NCBI GenBank assembly: GCA_037443645.1
Contig: JBBINY010000005.1
Span: forward strand, 13,142 to 77,141
DNA: 64,000 bases
From: UBA2336 sp037443645
GTDB lineage: Bacteria > Bacteroidota > Bacteroidia > Cytophagales > Cyclobacteriaceae
Direction of reading: 5' to 3'
The notes under the pieces were generated by a model that saw nothing but the letters and a program-made list of their open reading frames with translations, ran no database searches and was not told the DNA's origin. Shown here piece by piece: positions 32,942 through 42,544 of this stretch (the first letter of the stretch is position 1; the number at the start of each line of letters is the position of its first letter). The translations under genes and the position numbers were made by a program.

Positions 32942-34030
32942 TTATTCCGTATGAATTGCCTCACGCACCATCAGAAATTCAGCCACGTTTTCGGTATCCA
33001 GTATACCCACTAAATTCTTATCCTTTAAAACCGGTGCAACTGTTTTTTGTGCAGTTCTTAATTGTATCCATGCCTGCTCCAGCAGGCTATCGGTTGCAAA
33101 CTCAATAAAGTCCTTATCCATGGCCTCGGCAACAGCCTGATTTGCTTTTCCCTGGCGCAGGGCTCGGATAATCTGATCCCGATTGAGGGTACCCACCACA
33201 AGGCCATCATCCACAACAATAAAGTTTTTGTTCTGCGATGACAACAACCGGTCAGAGCTGAATTCGATTGAATCGTTTGGATGAAGAGTAGGGATGTCGC
33301 CCATCAGCGCATCGGCTACGGTATAACCGCTCAACAGGGATTTAGCTTCTGCAAATTGGGCTTCGGCCTGTGCTCCCAGGAAAATGAACACACCAATAAA
33401 GATTAAGAACGGATTGTAAAAGAAGCCGATAAACACAAAACCCACTGCGAGGAGCTGACCAATGGATGCAGCGATGCGCGTGGCTATGTTTCGGTTAAAC
33501 TTAAACGACAGTAAAGCCCGAAGCACACGCCCACCATCCATGGGGAACGCAGGGATCATGTTGAACACGGCCAGCCAGATGTTTACCACCATAAGCGAAA
33601 ACAGGAAGTTATGATGGCTCAACCGGCTCAGATCCATTTCTTCAATAACGGACGGGCTCAGCTTTACCAATGGAAACAGCACGGCAGCGATAACCACATT
33701 CACCAGCGGGCCGGCCAGCGCTACAACCAACTCTTCCTTAGGTTTTTCTGGAATGGATTCGAGTTGTGCCAGTCCGCCAATAGGCAAAAGCGTGATGTTT
33801 TTGGTTTTGATGTTATAGCGCTTTGCTGCCAAAGCATGCCCGAGTTCGTGGGCGGTTACACAGGCAAACAAAGTGAGAATAAAAAGCACGCTCCAGAGGA
33901 TGTCAACCGTACCCATGCCTTGCTTCAGGTTGATGTACACAATCCAGCCGATGAGGATCAGAAATGTCCAGTGAACAAAAATCTCAATTCCGGCTATTCG
34001 GCCCAGGGATAGGGAGTATTTCATTTTCAT
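32942..34030 (-). CDS. M50 site-2 protease family protein with two CBS domains
   Basis: A 362-residue intramembrane metalloprotease of the SpoIVFB/Rip3-like branch. Several membrane helices surround the zinc motif HELGH (His61, Glu62, His65), and the third ligand region reads FNMIPAFPMDGGRVLRALL. The C-terminal third holds two CBS domains (ADALMGDIPTLHPNDSIEF and FIEFATDSLLEQAWIQL) that probably bind adenosyl ligands and gate activity. Such proteases cleave membrane-anchored anti-sigma factors or other single-span proteins; no target is encoded beside it. Transcribed toward the TPR gene. Confidence 0.92.
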   Translation of the reverse strand: MKMKYSLSLGRIAGIEIFVHWTFLILIGWIVYINLKQGMGTVDILWSVLFILTLFACVTAHELGHALAAKRYNIKTKNITLLPIGGLAQLESIPEKPKEELVVALAGPLVNVVIAAVLFPLVKLSPSVIEEMDLSRLSHHNFLFSLMVVNIWLAVFNMIPAFPMDGGRVLRALLSFKFNRNIATRIAASIGQLLAVGFVFIGFFYNPFLIFIGVFIFLGAQAEAQFAEAKSLLSGYTVADALMGDIPTLHPNDSIEFSSDRLLSSQNKNFIVVDDGLVVGTLNRDQIIRALRQGKANQAVAEAMDKDFIEFATDSLLEQAWIQLRTAQKTVAPVLKDKNLVGILDTENVAEFLMVREAIHTE

Positions 34031-34209
34031 ACACCAATCAGTTTATTTTCCAACGAATGTAAAGGATACCCATCAACCTTATGGGCATAAACGCTGGAGT
34101 TTACTCTAAAAGTATTACTCCGATAGTATAATACCAATGACGTATGTCACTCCGGTTGTTTTATTTCAGTGCGGTTAATTGTATTTTTCTATTCCAATAA
34201 ACCTGGTCT

Positions 34210-35538
34210 ATGAACTCACGAGTACTGCTTTTACTGATCCTTTTTCCGCTGGCAGGATTTTCACAACCCATTAAAGCCCTGGTGGGCGGAACGCTGATTG
34301 ACGGCTATGGTGGCAAGCCGATTCAGAATTCTATAGTTATCCTTGAAGGGGAACGCATCAAAGCCATCGGCCAGGTGGGCTCCATTGAAATTCCGCGAAA
34401 TGCAGAAGTCATCTCTACGGAAGGGATGAGTGTGCTGCCCGGACTTTGGGATATGCACGTACACCTGATGATAAACGGACACAGCGATTACACCCATTGG
34501 GATAAAACCTATATCAACCTTTTTGAAAAAGTAATCATGCCTTCGTCAGCTCACCAACTTTTGCTGGCAGGCATCACCAGCGCCCGCGATCTGGGTGCTC
34601 CTCTTCAGGCGAGCATCAGCGTTCGTGACCGGATTAACAAGGGTGAAATCCCCGGCCCTACTATGTATATGAGCGGCCCTTTTATTCAGAAAAAACCCTA
34701 TCCCGGTACGGAAGCTTTTCGTTGGGGTGTAAATGGCGACAAAGATGCGCGTGCCAAAGTGCAGCAACTGGCCAAAGCCGGGGTGAACTGCATCAAACTT
34801 ATCGATCAGGATGACATGACCGATGCGGAATACCTGGCCGTAGTGGATGAAGCGCATAAAAACAACTTGCGTGTGGTGGCGCATGCGCACCGGCCCGATG
34901 AAATACGGAGAGGATTGAAAGCTGGTGTTGATTGTTTTGAGCACACCGGGCTTGCTGCCGCACCGGAATACCCCGCAGATATAATTGCAATGATCAAAGA
35001 GCGCACGGCAAAGATGAGTTTAGGCCCCCTGTTTTGGACACCGACTGTTGAGGGGCTTTACAATTATGAATATGTGCGCGATAACCCGGAACACCTCGAC
35101 AACACCTCGTGGCATTTAGGCTTGCCCGATTCGATCATTGCAGACATAAAACAATCCATTAAGTATCCCGGCCGGCTTTCTTACTTCGGATTAAACCCGT
35201 TGCGCAAGCCCACACTCGAAACAAAAATTAATCAACTCAAAAATGCCGGAGTAGTGTTGTTGATCGGCACCGACAGCGGCATACCCATGAAGTTTCACAG
35301 CCAGAGTACCTGGAACGAACTGGATGTGTGGGTGAACAAATTTGGGTTCGACCCGATGTACACCATTCGGGCCGCAACCTACTGGCCCGCTGTGGCGATG
35401 GGTGTGGAAAAAGATTTTGGCACCATTGCCGAAGGCAAATATGCCGACATTATTGCAGTGAAGGGTGATGTGCTACGGCACATGGCTTTATTGCAACGCG
35501 TGGATGTCGTTATTAAAAAGGGGAAGCGGTATAAGTGA
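34210..35538 (+). CDS. secreted amidohydrolase (imidazolonepropionase-like)
   Basis: A 442-residue protein with a signal peptide (LLLLILFPLAGFSQ). It has the amidohydrolase-superfamily metal motif DMHVHL near residue 85, the bridging Lys region CIKLIDQDD, VVAHAH, a later CFEHTGLA, and the catalytic Asp in LIGTDSGIP. The N- and C-terminal strands form the usual composite beta sandwich (GGTLIDGYGGKPIQN at one end and IAEGKYADIIAVKGD at the other). Relatives hydrolyse dipeptides, imidazolones or lactams; the exact substrate is unknown. About 40 bp separate it from the M20 peptidase gene, so the two could be co-transcribed. Confidence 0.9.
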   Translation: MNSRVLLLLILFPLAGFSQPIKALVGGTLIDGYGGKPIQNSIVILEGERIKAIGQVGSIEIPRNAEVISTEGMSVLPGLWDMHVHLMINGHSDYTHWDKTYINLFEKVIMPSSAHQLLLAGITSARDLGAPLQASISVRDRINKGEIPGPTMYMSGPFIQKKPYPGTEAFRWGVNGDKDARAKVQQLAKAGVNCIKLIDQDDMTDAEYLAVVDEAHKNNLRVVAHAHRPDEIRRGLKAGVDCFEHTGLAAAPEYPADIIAMIKERTAKMSLGPLFWTPTVEGLYNYEYVRDNPEHLDNTSWHLGLPDSIIADIKQSIKYPGRLSYFGLNPLRKPTLETKINQLKNAGVVLLIGTDSGIPMKFHSQSTWNELDVWVNKFGFDPMYTIRAATYWPAVAMGVEKDFGTIAEGKYADIIAVKGDVLRHMALLQRVDVVIKKGKRYK

Positions 35539-35578
35539 TGAGAGTATCTGTAATTCTGCAGTTAGATAATAAACCTTT

Positions 35579-37024
35579 ATGATTAAGAAGTTCTTTTTGC
35601 TCGTGTTAGCGGTATTTGTACTTGTTGTTTTCATCGTGCTGTACAACACCTTTCGATTTAAGTCCTCCCAGCAGGCGGTTGAATCAGTTCCTGCGCCCGA
35701 GCTTACCGACACAGCGCTTAACCATTTTCAGCTGGCGCTTTCGTATAAAACCATTTCCTATGGCGATCCATCATTATTTGACTCAGCTCAGTTTGTTGGC
35801 TTTCGCGAATTTTTAGCAACTACATACCCAAAAACGCATGAAGCACTTTCGCGCGAAATCATTGAAGGCTACAGCTTGCTCTATACATGGAAAGGTAAAA
35901 ATCCGGAGTTAAAACCGGTGGTACTGATGGCCCACCAGGATGTAGTGCCGATTGAAGAAGCCACCAAATCCATGTGGACGGTCGATCCGTTTGGTGGGGT
36001 AATCAAAGATAATTTTATCTGGGGCAGGGGTACCACGGATGACAAGATCAATGTGGTCTCCATTTTTGAGACGATTGAAAAACTTGTAAGCGAAAATTTT
36101 CAACCCGACCGCACCGTGTACCTGGCGTTTGGTCACGATGAAGAAATCGGAGGCAAGGGCGCTGTTGCTATCGCGAAGCTGCTAAATGAGAGAAACATAG
36201 CTGCAGAGTTTGTACTGGACGAGGGTGGGATTATTACAGCAGAAAAAGTTCCAGGCATAACAAACCCCGTGGCCTTGTTGGGCACTGCAGAAAAAGGATA
36301 CCTGTCGTTGAAGTTAACCGTTGTGGCGCAAGGCGGGCATTCTTCCATGCCCATGAAGGAAACCTCCATCGACATTCTATCAAAAGCATTGTTCAACCTG
36401 CGAAGCAATCCGTTTGAACCTGACTTTACCGAACCGATGCGCGGGCTGATGGAAAGCCTTGGTCCGGAAATGCCTTTTGTGCAGCGCATGGCCTTTGCCA
36501 ATCCCTGGCTGTTTAAGAAACTGATTTTAAGTACATATTCTGAAAGTAATACCGGTGATGCGATGATCCGCACCACCATTGTGCCTACCATTATTGAAGC
36601 GGGCATAAAAGATAATGTTGTTCCTACGATAGCCACTGCTATAGTAAATTTTAGGTTGTTGCCGGGGCACACATCAGAGCAGGTAATGGAAGGTGTGAAG
36701 AAAAAAATTAATGATGATCGTGTAACGGTTGCACCGCTCAACAAGAATGTTTCAGAGCCATCACCGGTGACGCCCATGAAAAGTTTCGGGTACCAAAAAA
36801 TTGCAGCCACTATTCAAAAAAGCTATCCTCGGGTAATCACGTCCCCTTTTCTGGTTATTGGCGCCACCGATTCGCGACACTTTTCTGACGTTTCGTCCAA
36901 CATCATAAAGTTTAGCCCCATGGTTGACCCGATTGGTTTTCATGGAATTGATGAGCGTGTAAGTTTGGAAAGTTATAAAACAGCGCTGTGGTTTTATGAA
37001 CAGTTGTTAAGGGATTTGGATTGA
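35579..37024 (+). CDS. M20-family peptidase (carboxypeptidase S-like), membrane-anchored
   Basis: A 481-residue protein with an N-terminal membrane helix (FFLLVLAVFVLVVFIVLYNTF). The M20 metal motifs are intact: LMAHQDVVP, then WGRGTTDDK with the bridging Asp, then FGHDEEIGGKGA with the general-base Glu, and a final His in PIGFHGIDE. A dimerisation domain is inserted in the middle (GYLSLKLTVVAQGGHSSMP, given as LTVVAQGGHSSMP). The closest resemblance is to carboxypeptidase S/PM20D1-type enzymes, which act on short peptides or N-acyl amino acids. It follows the amidohydrolase gene and fits a peptide-scavenging set. Confidence 0.92.
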   Translation: MIKKFFLLVLAVFVLVVFIVLYNTFRFKSSQQAVESVPAPELTDTALNHFQLALSYKTISYGDPSLFDSAQFVGFREFLATTYPKTHEALSREIIEGYSLLYTWKGKNPELKPVVLMAHQDVVPIEEATKSMWTVDPFGGVIKDNFIWGRGTTDDKINVVSIFETIEKLVSENFQPDRTVYLAFGHDEEIGGKGAVAIAKLLNERNIAAEFVLDEGGIITAEKVPGITNPVALLGTAEKGYLSLKLTVVAQGGHSSMPMKETSIDILSKALFNLRSNPFEPDFTEPMRGLMESLGPEMPFVQRMAFANPWLFKKLILSTYSESNTGDAMIRTTIVPTIIEAGIKDNVVPTIATAIVNFRLLPGHTSEQVMEGVKKKINDDRVTVAPLNKNVSEPSPVTPMKSFGYQKIAATIQKSYPRVITSPFLVIGATDSRHFSDVSSNIIKFSPMVDPIGFHGIDERVSLESYKTALWFYEQLLRDLD

Positions 37025-37151
37025 ATTCATTGCTTCTTTGCGTCTCCGCGGTTAAAAAATTCACCGCAATGACGTTAACTTATTAGTTTAGGACTCTTTA
37101 CGGATACTCACAGTGAATATTTCTTCAAACTAAAAAACTAAAAATCTGAGC

Positions 37152-39224
37152 ATGAAAAAATTATTTACGTTAATCGTTATACTAAGCGCAATCAGCATTG
37201 CATTCTCTCAGGTTACCATCGACAACCTTCTGAATGTACCTTTTCCAACCGGATTAACATCAAGCAATGATGGCAAGCGTATTGCCTGGGTGTTTAACGA
37301 TCAGGGAGTACGTAATATTTATGTAGCCGATGCCCCGGATTTTACTGCACGAAAGGTTACAACCTACAACCAGGATGATGGCCAGGAAATTTCAGCGGTG
37401 CAGTTTACCCACGACAATGCCAAAATCATTTTCATCCGTGGAGGCGCACCCAATAGTGCCGGGGAGTTGCCCAATCCGATAGCGATTCAACCAAATGTAG
37501 AGCGGGCTATCTGGATCATGAATGTTGATGGCAGTGAATTGAAAAGACTGGCAACAGGCTTTTATCCTAAACTTTCTCCTGATGGAAAGTCAATGGCCTA
37601 TCTGAATGCAGGCCAGGTTTGGCTGGTGAAAATTGATTCAGCAGGCACGGGTAAAAAACTTTTCCATTCGCGCGGATCCCAAAACAACATGCGCTGGTCG
37701 CCCGATGGCGGTAAGCTGGCCTTTGTGAGCAGCCGGAACGATCATGCCTTTATTGGCGTATGTGATGTTGCCTCAGAGACCATTCGGTTTTTTGATCCGA
37801 GCGTTGATCGCGATGGCAACCCGGTGTGGTCACCCGATGGAAAACAAATCGCATTTACACGCACGCCCAACGTGCGTAATCGGTTGCCCTTCATGCCCGA
37901 ACGCGAAGGACATCCCTGGTCGATTCATATAGCGGATGTGAGCAGTGGAAAAACTAAAGAAGTATGGGCAGCAAAACCGGGAAAAGGAAGTGTGTTGCAT
38001 TCGGGTATTCCGGTGGTGGACAACATGTTGTGGTGGATGGGTGATCGTATAGTGTTTCCGTGGGAGCGCGATGGATGGCAACACCTGTATTCGGTTTCAG
38101 TAAATGGCGGAGAAGCCCTGTTGCTAACTCCGGGAGAGGGTGAAGTAGAAAGCGTTGCCGTAACACACGATGGAAAAAATTTACTCTATGTGTCGAACAT
38201 TGGTGATATCGATCGAAGACACATTTATAAAGTTTCTCCAACCGGTGGAAAGCCCCAGCAACTTTCTCTTGGCGAGGGCATTGAATACAATCCGGTGGAA
38301 ACATCTGCCGGGCTCGTTTGCCTGCGCACCGATGCTACCACCGTGGCATGGCCGCATTTTATTTCAGCCAACGGACAACCAAAAATGATTGCATCTGAGT
38401 TGTTCCCAAAAACTTTTCCTAAGAAAGACCTGGTAACGCCACAACCGATTATGGTTACGGCAACTGATGGCATGAAAATCCCCGCACAACTTTTTCTTCC
38501 TAAAGGCGCGAAAGCAGGCGATAAGCGCCCGGCTGTAATTTTTTTTCATGGCGGATCACGCAGGCAAATGGTGCTCGGCTTTCATTACAGCCAGTACTAC
38601 CACAATTCCTATGCGCTCAATCAATACCTGGTCAACCAGGGTTATGTGGTGCTATCGGTTAACTACAGAAGCGGCATCGGCTATGGATTGGAGTTTCGCG
38701 AAGCCATTGATTACGGGGCCACAGGTGCGAGTGAATACCGGGATGTGGAAGGCGCGGGATTATACTTAGCGCAACGCAATGATGTTGATCCGAAGAAAAT
38801 CGGCTTGTGGGGTGGAAGTTATGGAGGCTACTTAACGGCTCTCGGATTAGCGAGGGCCTCAGATTTGTTTTCGTGTGGTGTGGATATTCACGGTGCACAC
38901 GACTGGAATGTGGTGATCCGGAATTTTGTTCCTGCATATCAATCGGAAAAAAATCAAAACTTCGCCAGAATGGCGTTTGAGTCATCGCCACTTCATTTCA
39001 TCAAAGACTGGCGATCGCCTGTGCTGTTGATTCACGGTGATGATGATCGCAATGTACCGTTCAGCGAAACGGTGAGTTTGGCAGAAAGCCTGCGTGAGCA
39101 AGGTGTTTACTTTGAGCAACTGGTGTTTCCGGACGAAGTGCACGGATTTCTGCTGCATAAAAACTGGATTAGTGCTTATAAGGCTTCAGCAGATTTTTTT
39201 AAACGGATGTTTGACCGGAACTGA
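37152..39224 (+). CDS. S9-family prolyl oligopeptidase/dipeptidyl peptidase
   Basis: A 690-residue secreted serine peptidase with signal peptide (FTLIVILSAISIAFSQ). The first 420 residues form a PD40-type propeller (KLSPDGKSMAYL, RWSPDGGKLAFVS, VWSPDGKQIAFTR), and an alpha/beta hydrolase domain follows. The nucleophile elbow is GGSYGGYL with Ser556; the acid Asp is in LIHGDDDRNVPF and the base His in DEVHGFL. Members cut peptides after proline or act as acylaminoacyl peptidases. It is the first of two S9 peptidases in the window. The spacer after its stop holds a short orphan frame and a MITE-like repeat. Confidence 0.93.
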   Translation: MKKLFTLIVILSAISIAFSQVTIDNLLNVPFPTGLTSSNDGKRIAWVFNDQGVRNIYVADAPDFTARKVTTYNQDDGQEISAVQFTHDNAKIIFIRGGAPNSAGELPNPIAIQPNVERAIWIMNVDGSELKRLATGFYPKLSPDGKSMAYLNAGQVWLVKIDSAGTGKKLFHSRGSQNNMRWSPDGGKLAFVSSRNDHAFIGVCDVASETIRFFDPSVDRDGNPVWSPDGKQIAFTRTPNVRNRLPFMPEREGHPWSIHIADVSSGKTKEVWAAKPGKGSVLHSGIPVVDNMLWWMGDRIVFPWERDGWQHLYSVSVNGGEALLLTPGEGEVESVAVTHDGKNLLYVSNIGDIDRRHIYKVSPTGGKPQQLSLGEGIEYNPVETSAGLVCLRTDATTVAWPHFISANGQPKMIASELFPKTFPKKDLVTPQPIMVTATDGMKIPAQLFLPKGAKAGDKRPAVIFFHGGSRRQMVLGFHYSQYYHNSYALNQYLVNQGYVVLSVNYRSGIGYGLEFREAIDYGATGASEYRDVEGAGLYLAQRNDVDPKKIGLWGGSYGGYLTALGLARASDLFSCGVDIHGAHDWNVVIRNFVPAYQSEKNQNFARMAFESSPLHFIKDWRSPVLLIHGDDDRNVPFSETVSLAESLREQGVYFEQLVFPDEVHGFLLHKNWISAYKASADFFKRMFDRN

Positions 39225-39376
39225 GAGCCCTTAGAAAGCAGTTGCTCAGCTATGTTTTGGGAACCATCGCTGAAAAGCGACCAAGTGTGATAAGCGGTGA
39301 ACCGGAAGAGTGGCATCAGTGTGGCAAGTATGTGCTGCACGCACCCGCGCGGGTATATGCAAACCTTAATGAATGA
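39215..39376 (+). other. orphan reading frame, possible gene remnant
   Basis: An open frame of about 53 codons with no ATG start. It overlaps the end of the S9 peptidase and ends in TGA at 39374-39376. The translation contains LLSYVLGTIAEKRPSVISG and EEWHQCGKYVLHAPARVYA, which looks like protein rather than random sequence. I do not recognise it. It may be the 3' remnant of a lost gene. Confidence 0.25.
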
Positions 39377-39427
39377 AATTGGAGGCAGGGTATCAATTTA
39401 TCAACCCCACCCGCATGAATAGAAACT

Positions 39428-39539
39428 GCGAACCTGCCGGCAAGCGGCAGTGAAGCAATCCCCGAAAAACCGTCAACTATGTATGGGATCGCCTCGCTTT
39501 GCTCGCGATGACGGTACGCTTAGGATTTTTGAGATGGCT
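39428..39539. repeat. MITE-like repeat family A, truncated inverted copy
   Basis: About 112 bp nearly identical to the reverse complement of the 15065 element, sharing GCAAGCGGCAGTGAAGCAAT, CGAAAAACCGTCAA, GTATGGGATCGCCTCGCTTT and GGATTTTTGAGATGGCT. A few single-base differences and a 4-bp deletion are visible. One terminal inverted repeat is missing. The inner end lies about 35 bp before the MarR operator. Confidence 0.8.
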
Positions 39540-39572
39540 AGTTATAGAAGCGGAGCATAATATTTCCTACCT

Positions 39573-39592
39573 TTAGTATGCACGCATACTAA
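39573..39592. promoter_or_regulatory. palindromic operator upstream of the MarR regulator
   Basis: TTAGTATGC and GCATACTAA form a 9-bp perfect inverted repeat with a 2-nt spacer (AC). It overlaps a weak -7-like TACCTTTA (39568-39575) and ends 31 bp before the marR start, as expected of an autoregulated MarR operator. Confidence 0.6.
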
Positions 39593-39623
39593 TTATTTTC
39601 TACATTCGTATCCTTTTGGGGAT

Positions 39624-40070
39624 ATGAAGCGCGAAGAAACCATTGATTACCACATCCGCTCGGCCTGGCACGGTATTGCCCGCATGTATAATCAACAGGC
39701 GGCAAAACACAATGCAACTATGGCCGAAGGCTTTGTACTGTTGAATATTAATGAGGAGGGAACGCCCGCTACGAAAATCGCGCCCCTTATGGGCTTGGAA
39801 CCAAGGAGCCTTACGCGCTTACTTAAATCAATGGAAGAGCGTGGGGCGATTTACCGTAAGGTTGATGACAATGACAAGCGTTCGGTACGCATCTTTTTAA
39901 CCGAAGAAGGCAAGAAAGCCCGTGCGCGTTCACGCGATACCGTGCTGCGATTTAATGAAGTCATCAGAGAAGAAATTTCTGAAGATAAACTCAATGTTTT
40001 CTTCGAAGTGATTCAACAGGTTAACAAGATTATTGAACGAAATAATATTTACGAACAAACCTATAGTTGA
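39624..40070 (+). CDS. MarR-family transcriptional regulator
   Basis: A 148-residue winged-helix protein of the MarR family. The recognition region reads ATKIAPLMGLEPRSLTRLLKSMEERGAIYRKVDDNDKRSVRIFLTEEGKKA, with the wing KVDDNDKRSVRIFL and the helix LTRLLKSMEERG. It stands at the head of the beta-oxidation genes, 66 bp before fadN. A 9-bp-arm palindrome just upstream is its likely operator, and the natural ligand would then be a fatty acyl-CoA or similar compound (inference). In Bacillus the equivalent fadNAE operon is under FadR of the TetR family instead. Confidence 0.92.
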   Translation: MKREETIDYHIRSAWHGIARMYNQQAAKHNATMAEGFVLLNINEEGTPATKIAPLMGLEPRSLTRLLKSMEERGAIYRKVDDNDKRSVRIFLTEEGKKARARSRDTVLRFNEVIREEISEDKLNVFFEVIQQVNKIIERNNIYEQTYS

Positions 40071-40136
40071 TCGTTATTCGAAGTACAATCAAATGCGAAC
40101 AACCAATAACAATCAACGAACAACTAACAACGAACT

Positions 40137-42515
40137 ATGAAAAGATCTATCCGCAAAGTTGCCGTGCTTGGTTCTGGTGTAATGGGTTCATCCATTGCCT
40201 GTCATTTTGCCAACATTGGTTGCGAAGTATTGCTGCTCGACATCGCACCAAAAGAATTATCGGAAGAAGAAAAAAAGAAAGGACTTTCACTTGATAGCAA
40301 GTTAGTCAAGAACAGAATTGTTCAGTCATCATTTGATAAGTGTATCAAGTCTTCTCCTGGCCCGATTTACAGTAAGAAATTTATTTCGCGCGTTACGCTT
40401 GGCAACTTTGATGATGATTTGGCGAAGATCAAAAACTACGACTGGACCATCGAAGTGGTGGTTGAAAATCTCGATATCAAGAAAAAGGTTTACGAGCAAG
40501 TTGAGAAGTACAGAACGCCCGGAACCCTCATAACATCCAATACCTCAGGCATCCCAATTCACCTGATGGCCGAAGGCCGGAGTGATGATTTTAGGAAGCA
40601 TTTTGCGGGTACACACTTCTTCAATCCGCCCCGTTACCTGCGGCTTTTTGAAGTAATCCCCACCCCGGATACCGATCCGGAGATAACCAAATTCCTGTTG
40701 CATTATGGAGATCTGTACCTGGGTAAAGTATCCGTATTGTGCAAAGACACCCCGGCCTTCATCGGAAACCGGGTTGGTGTTTGGGGCCTGCTGAAGGTGA
40801 TTGACTCCATGCAGAAATACGACCTGAATGTGGACGAAATCGACAAACTTACCGGCCCGGTAATCGGCCGCCCGAAGTCGGCAACATTCCGTACCTCGGA
40901 TGTGGTTGGACTTGATACACTCGTAAAAGTTGCCAACAATTTATACGCAGGTTTACCCAACGATGAAGGTCGTGAGATTTTTAAATTACCTGATGTTGTC
41001 AACAAGCTTGATGAGAACAAATGGCTCGGTGATAAAACCGGTCAGGGGTTTTACAAGAAATCAAAGGACGCAAAAGGCAAAACAGAGATTCTTACACTTG
41101 ATTTAAAAACACTCGAGTACAAGCCGAAAGCAAAAGCAAAATTTGCTACACTCGAAACCACCAGGACGATCGACACCTTACGCGATCGGTTTAAAGTTTT
41201 GTTGGCCGGTAAAGACAAGGCCGGAGAATTTTATCGCGATTGTTTTTACGGATTATTTCAATACGCATCAAATCGAATTCCTGAAATCAGCGATGAACTT
41301 TTCAGAATTGATGATGCAGTATGCGCTGGCTTCGGTTGGGAACTCGGACCGTTCGATACGTGGGATGCACTTGGTGTAGAAAAAACGGTTCAGGCCATGG
41401 AAGGCATGAACTACAAACCTGCAAAGTGGGTGTACGACATGCTTGCGGCCGGTAACAAATCGTTTTATACAGTAGAACACGGCCAGCGCAAGTACTACGA
41501 TATACCTTCAAAATCGTATAAAGTAATTCCAGGCAAAGAAGCCTTTATCATTCTCGAGAATCTCAGCGACAAAGTCGTTTGGAAAAATGCCGAAAGCAAA
41601 GTAACCGACCTGGGTGATGGGGTGATCAACTTCTCCTGGAGCAGCAAGAGCTACACGCTGGGCAGCTCGGTAATTGAGGGGTTAAATAAGGCCATCGATT
41701 TGGCCGAAAAGGACTACCGGGGGCTGGTTGTAGGCCATCAGGGGCCCGATTTCTCGCTTGGGGCCAATCTGGGGCTGGTTTTCATGTATGCCATCGAGCA
41801 GGATTATGATGAAATCGACTTTATGGTGCGGGCTTTCCAGAATTCGGTAATGCGACTGCGGTATTCTTCCGTTCCGGTGGTGGTAGCCCCACAAGGCCGC
41901 ACATTGGGCGGGGGCTGCGAAATGACTATGCATGCCGATGTGGCCGTAGCCGCAGCAGAAACCTATATTGGTTTAGTTGAAGTAGGCGTGGGTCTAATTC
42001 CTGGTGGGGGTGGAACCAAAGAGTTCACGAAACGGGTTAGCGACCGTATGCTTGAAGGTGATGTTGAGTTAAATGCGTTGCAAAATGCCTTTATGAATAT
42101 CGCCACAGCAAAAGTTGCCTTGTCGGCAGAAGAGGCCCGTGAAATGGGTGTTTTAAAAGCGCAAGACCGCATCACCATAAATAAAGACCGTCAAATTCTT
42201 GATGCCAAATCAGCCGTTATTGAATTATACGTGCAGGCGCGCAATATCAAAGTACAGGGAAGAGCAGGAATGGCCTTGTTTGCAGCCGGAGTTAACGGCA
42301 TGAAAATGGGCCGCTACATTTCTGATCATGACATGAAAATCGCCATGAAGATTGCGAACATCATGTGTGGCGGTGATTTAACATCGCCTCAGGAGGTGAG
42401 TGAACAATATTTATTGGATCTGGAACGCGAAGCCTTTGTATCGCTTTGCGGTGAGCGGAAGACATTGGAAAGAATACAATCAATACTGACAGGAGGAAAA
42501 CCACTTAGAAACTAA
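40137..42515 (+). CDS. fadN: 3-hydroxyacyl-CoA dehydrogenase/enoyl-CoA hydratase (FadN type)
   Basis: A 792-residue bifunctional beta-oxidation enzyme. The N-terminal half is the NAD-dependent 3-hydroxyacyl-CoA dehydrogenase (VAVLGSGVMGSSIACHFANI, FAGTHFFNPPRYLRLFEVIP with the catalytic His, and DTPAFIGNRVG). The C-terminal third is the crotonase/enoyl-CoA hydratase domain (VVGHQGPDFSLGANL, GRTLGGGCEMTMHADVAVA, VGVGLIPGGGGTKEF). This dehydrogenase-first order and the length match Bacillus FadN rather than E. coli FadB. It hydrates and oxidises trans-enoyl-CoA, feeding the thiolase encoded next. The spacer downstream carries a 12-bp-stem hairpin and a copy of the operon's short repeat. Confidence 0.94.
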   Translation: MKRSIRKVAVLGSGVMGSSIACHFANIGCEVLLLDIAPKELSEEEKKKGLSLDSKLVKNRIVQSSFDKCIKSSPGPIYSKKFISRVTLGNFDDDLAKIKNYDWTIEVVVENLDIKKKVYEQVEKYRTPGTLITSNTSGIPIHLMAEGRSDDFRKHFAGTHFFNPPRYLRLFEVIPTPDTDPEITKFLLHYGDLYLGKVSVLCKDTPAFIGNRVGVWGLLKVIDSMQKYDLNVDEIDKLTGPVIGRPKSATFRTSDVVGLDTLVKVANNLYAGLPNDEGREIFKLPDVVNKLDENKWLGDKTGQGFYKKSKDAKGKTEILTLDLKTLEYKPKAKAKFATLETTRTIDTLRDRFKVLLAGKDKAGEFYRDCFYGLFQYASNRIPEISDELFRIDDAVCAGFGWELGPFDTWDALGVEKTVQAMEGMNYKPAKWVYDMLAAGNKSFYTVEHGQRKYYDIPSKSYKVIPGKEAFIILENLSDKVVWKNAESKVTDLGDGVINFSWSSKSYTLGSSVIEGLNKAIDLAEKDYRGLVVGHQGPDFSLGANLGLVFMYAIEQDYDEIDFMVRAFQNSVMRLRYSSVPVVVAPQGRTLGGGCEMTMHADVAVAAAETYIGLVEVGVGLIPGGGGTKEFTKRVSDRMLEGDVELNALQNAFMNIATAKVALSAEEAREMGVLKAQDRITINKDRQILDAKSAVIELYVQARNIKVQGRAGMALFAAGVNGMKMGRYISDHDMKIAMKIANIMCGGDLTSPQEVSEQYLLDLEREAFVSLCGERKTLERIQSILTGGKPLRN

Positions 42516-42520
42516 ACGCT

Positions 42521-42544
42521 GGACGCAAGATATAAGTAGCAAGA
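42521..42544 (+). repeat. fad-operon spacer motif, copy A
   Basis: GGACGCAAGATATAAGTAGCAAGA, quoted in part as GCAAGATATAAGTAGCA. It resembles AGACATAAGACGTAAGTAGCA in the spacer at 46011. Confidence 0.5.

Noticed and set aside
34138..34149. TGACGTATGTCA as an operator
   Set aside because: Only 4-bp arms; expected by chance.
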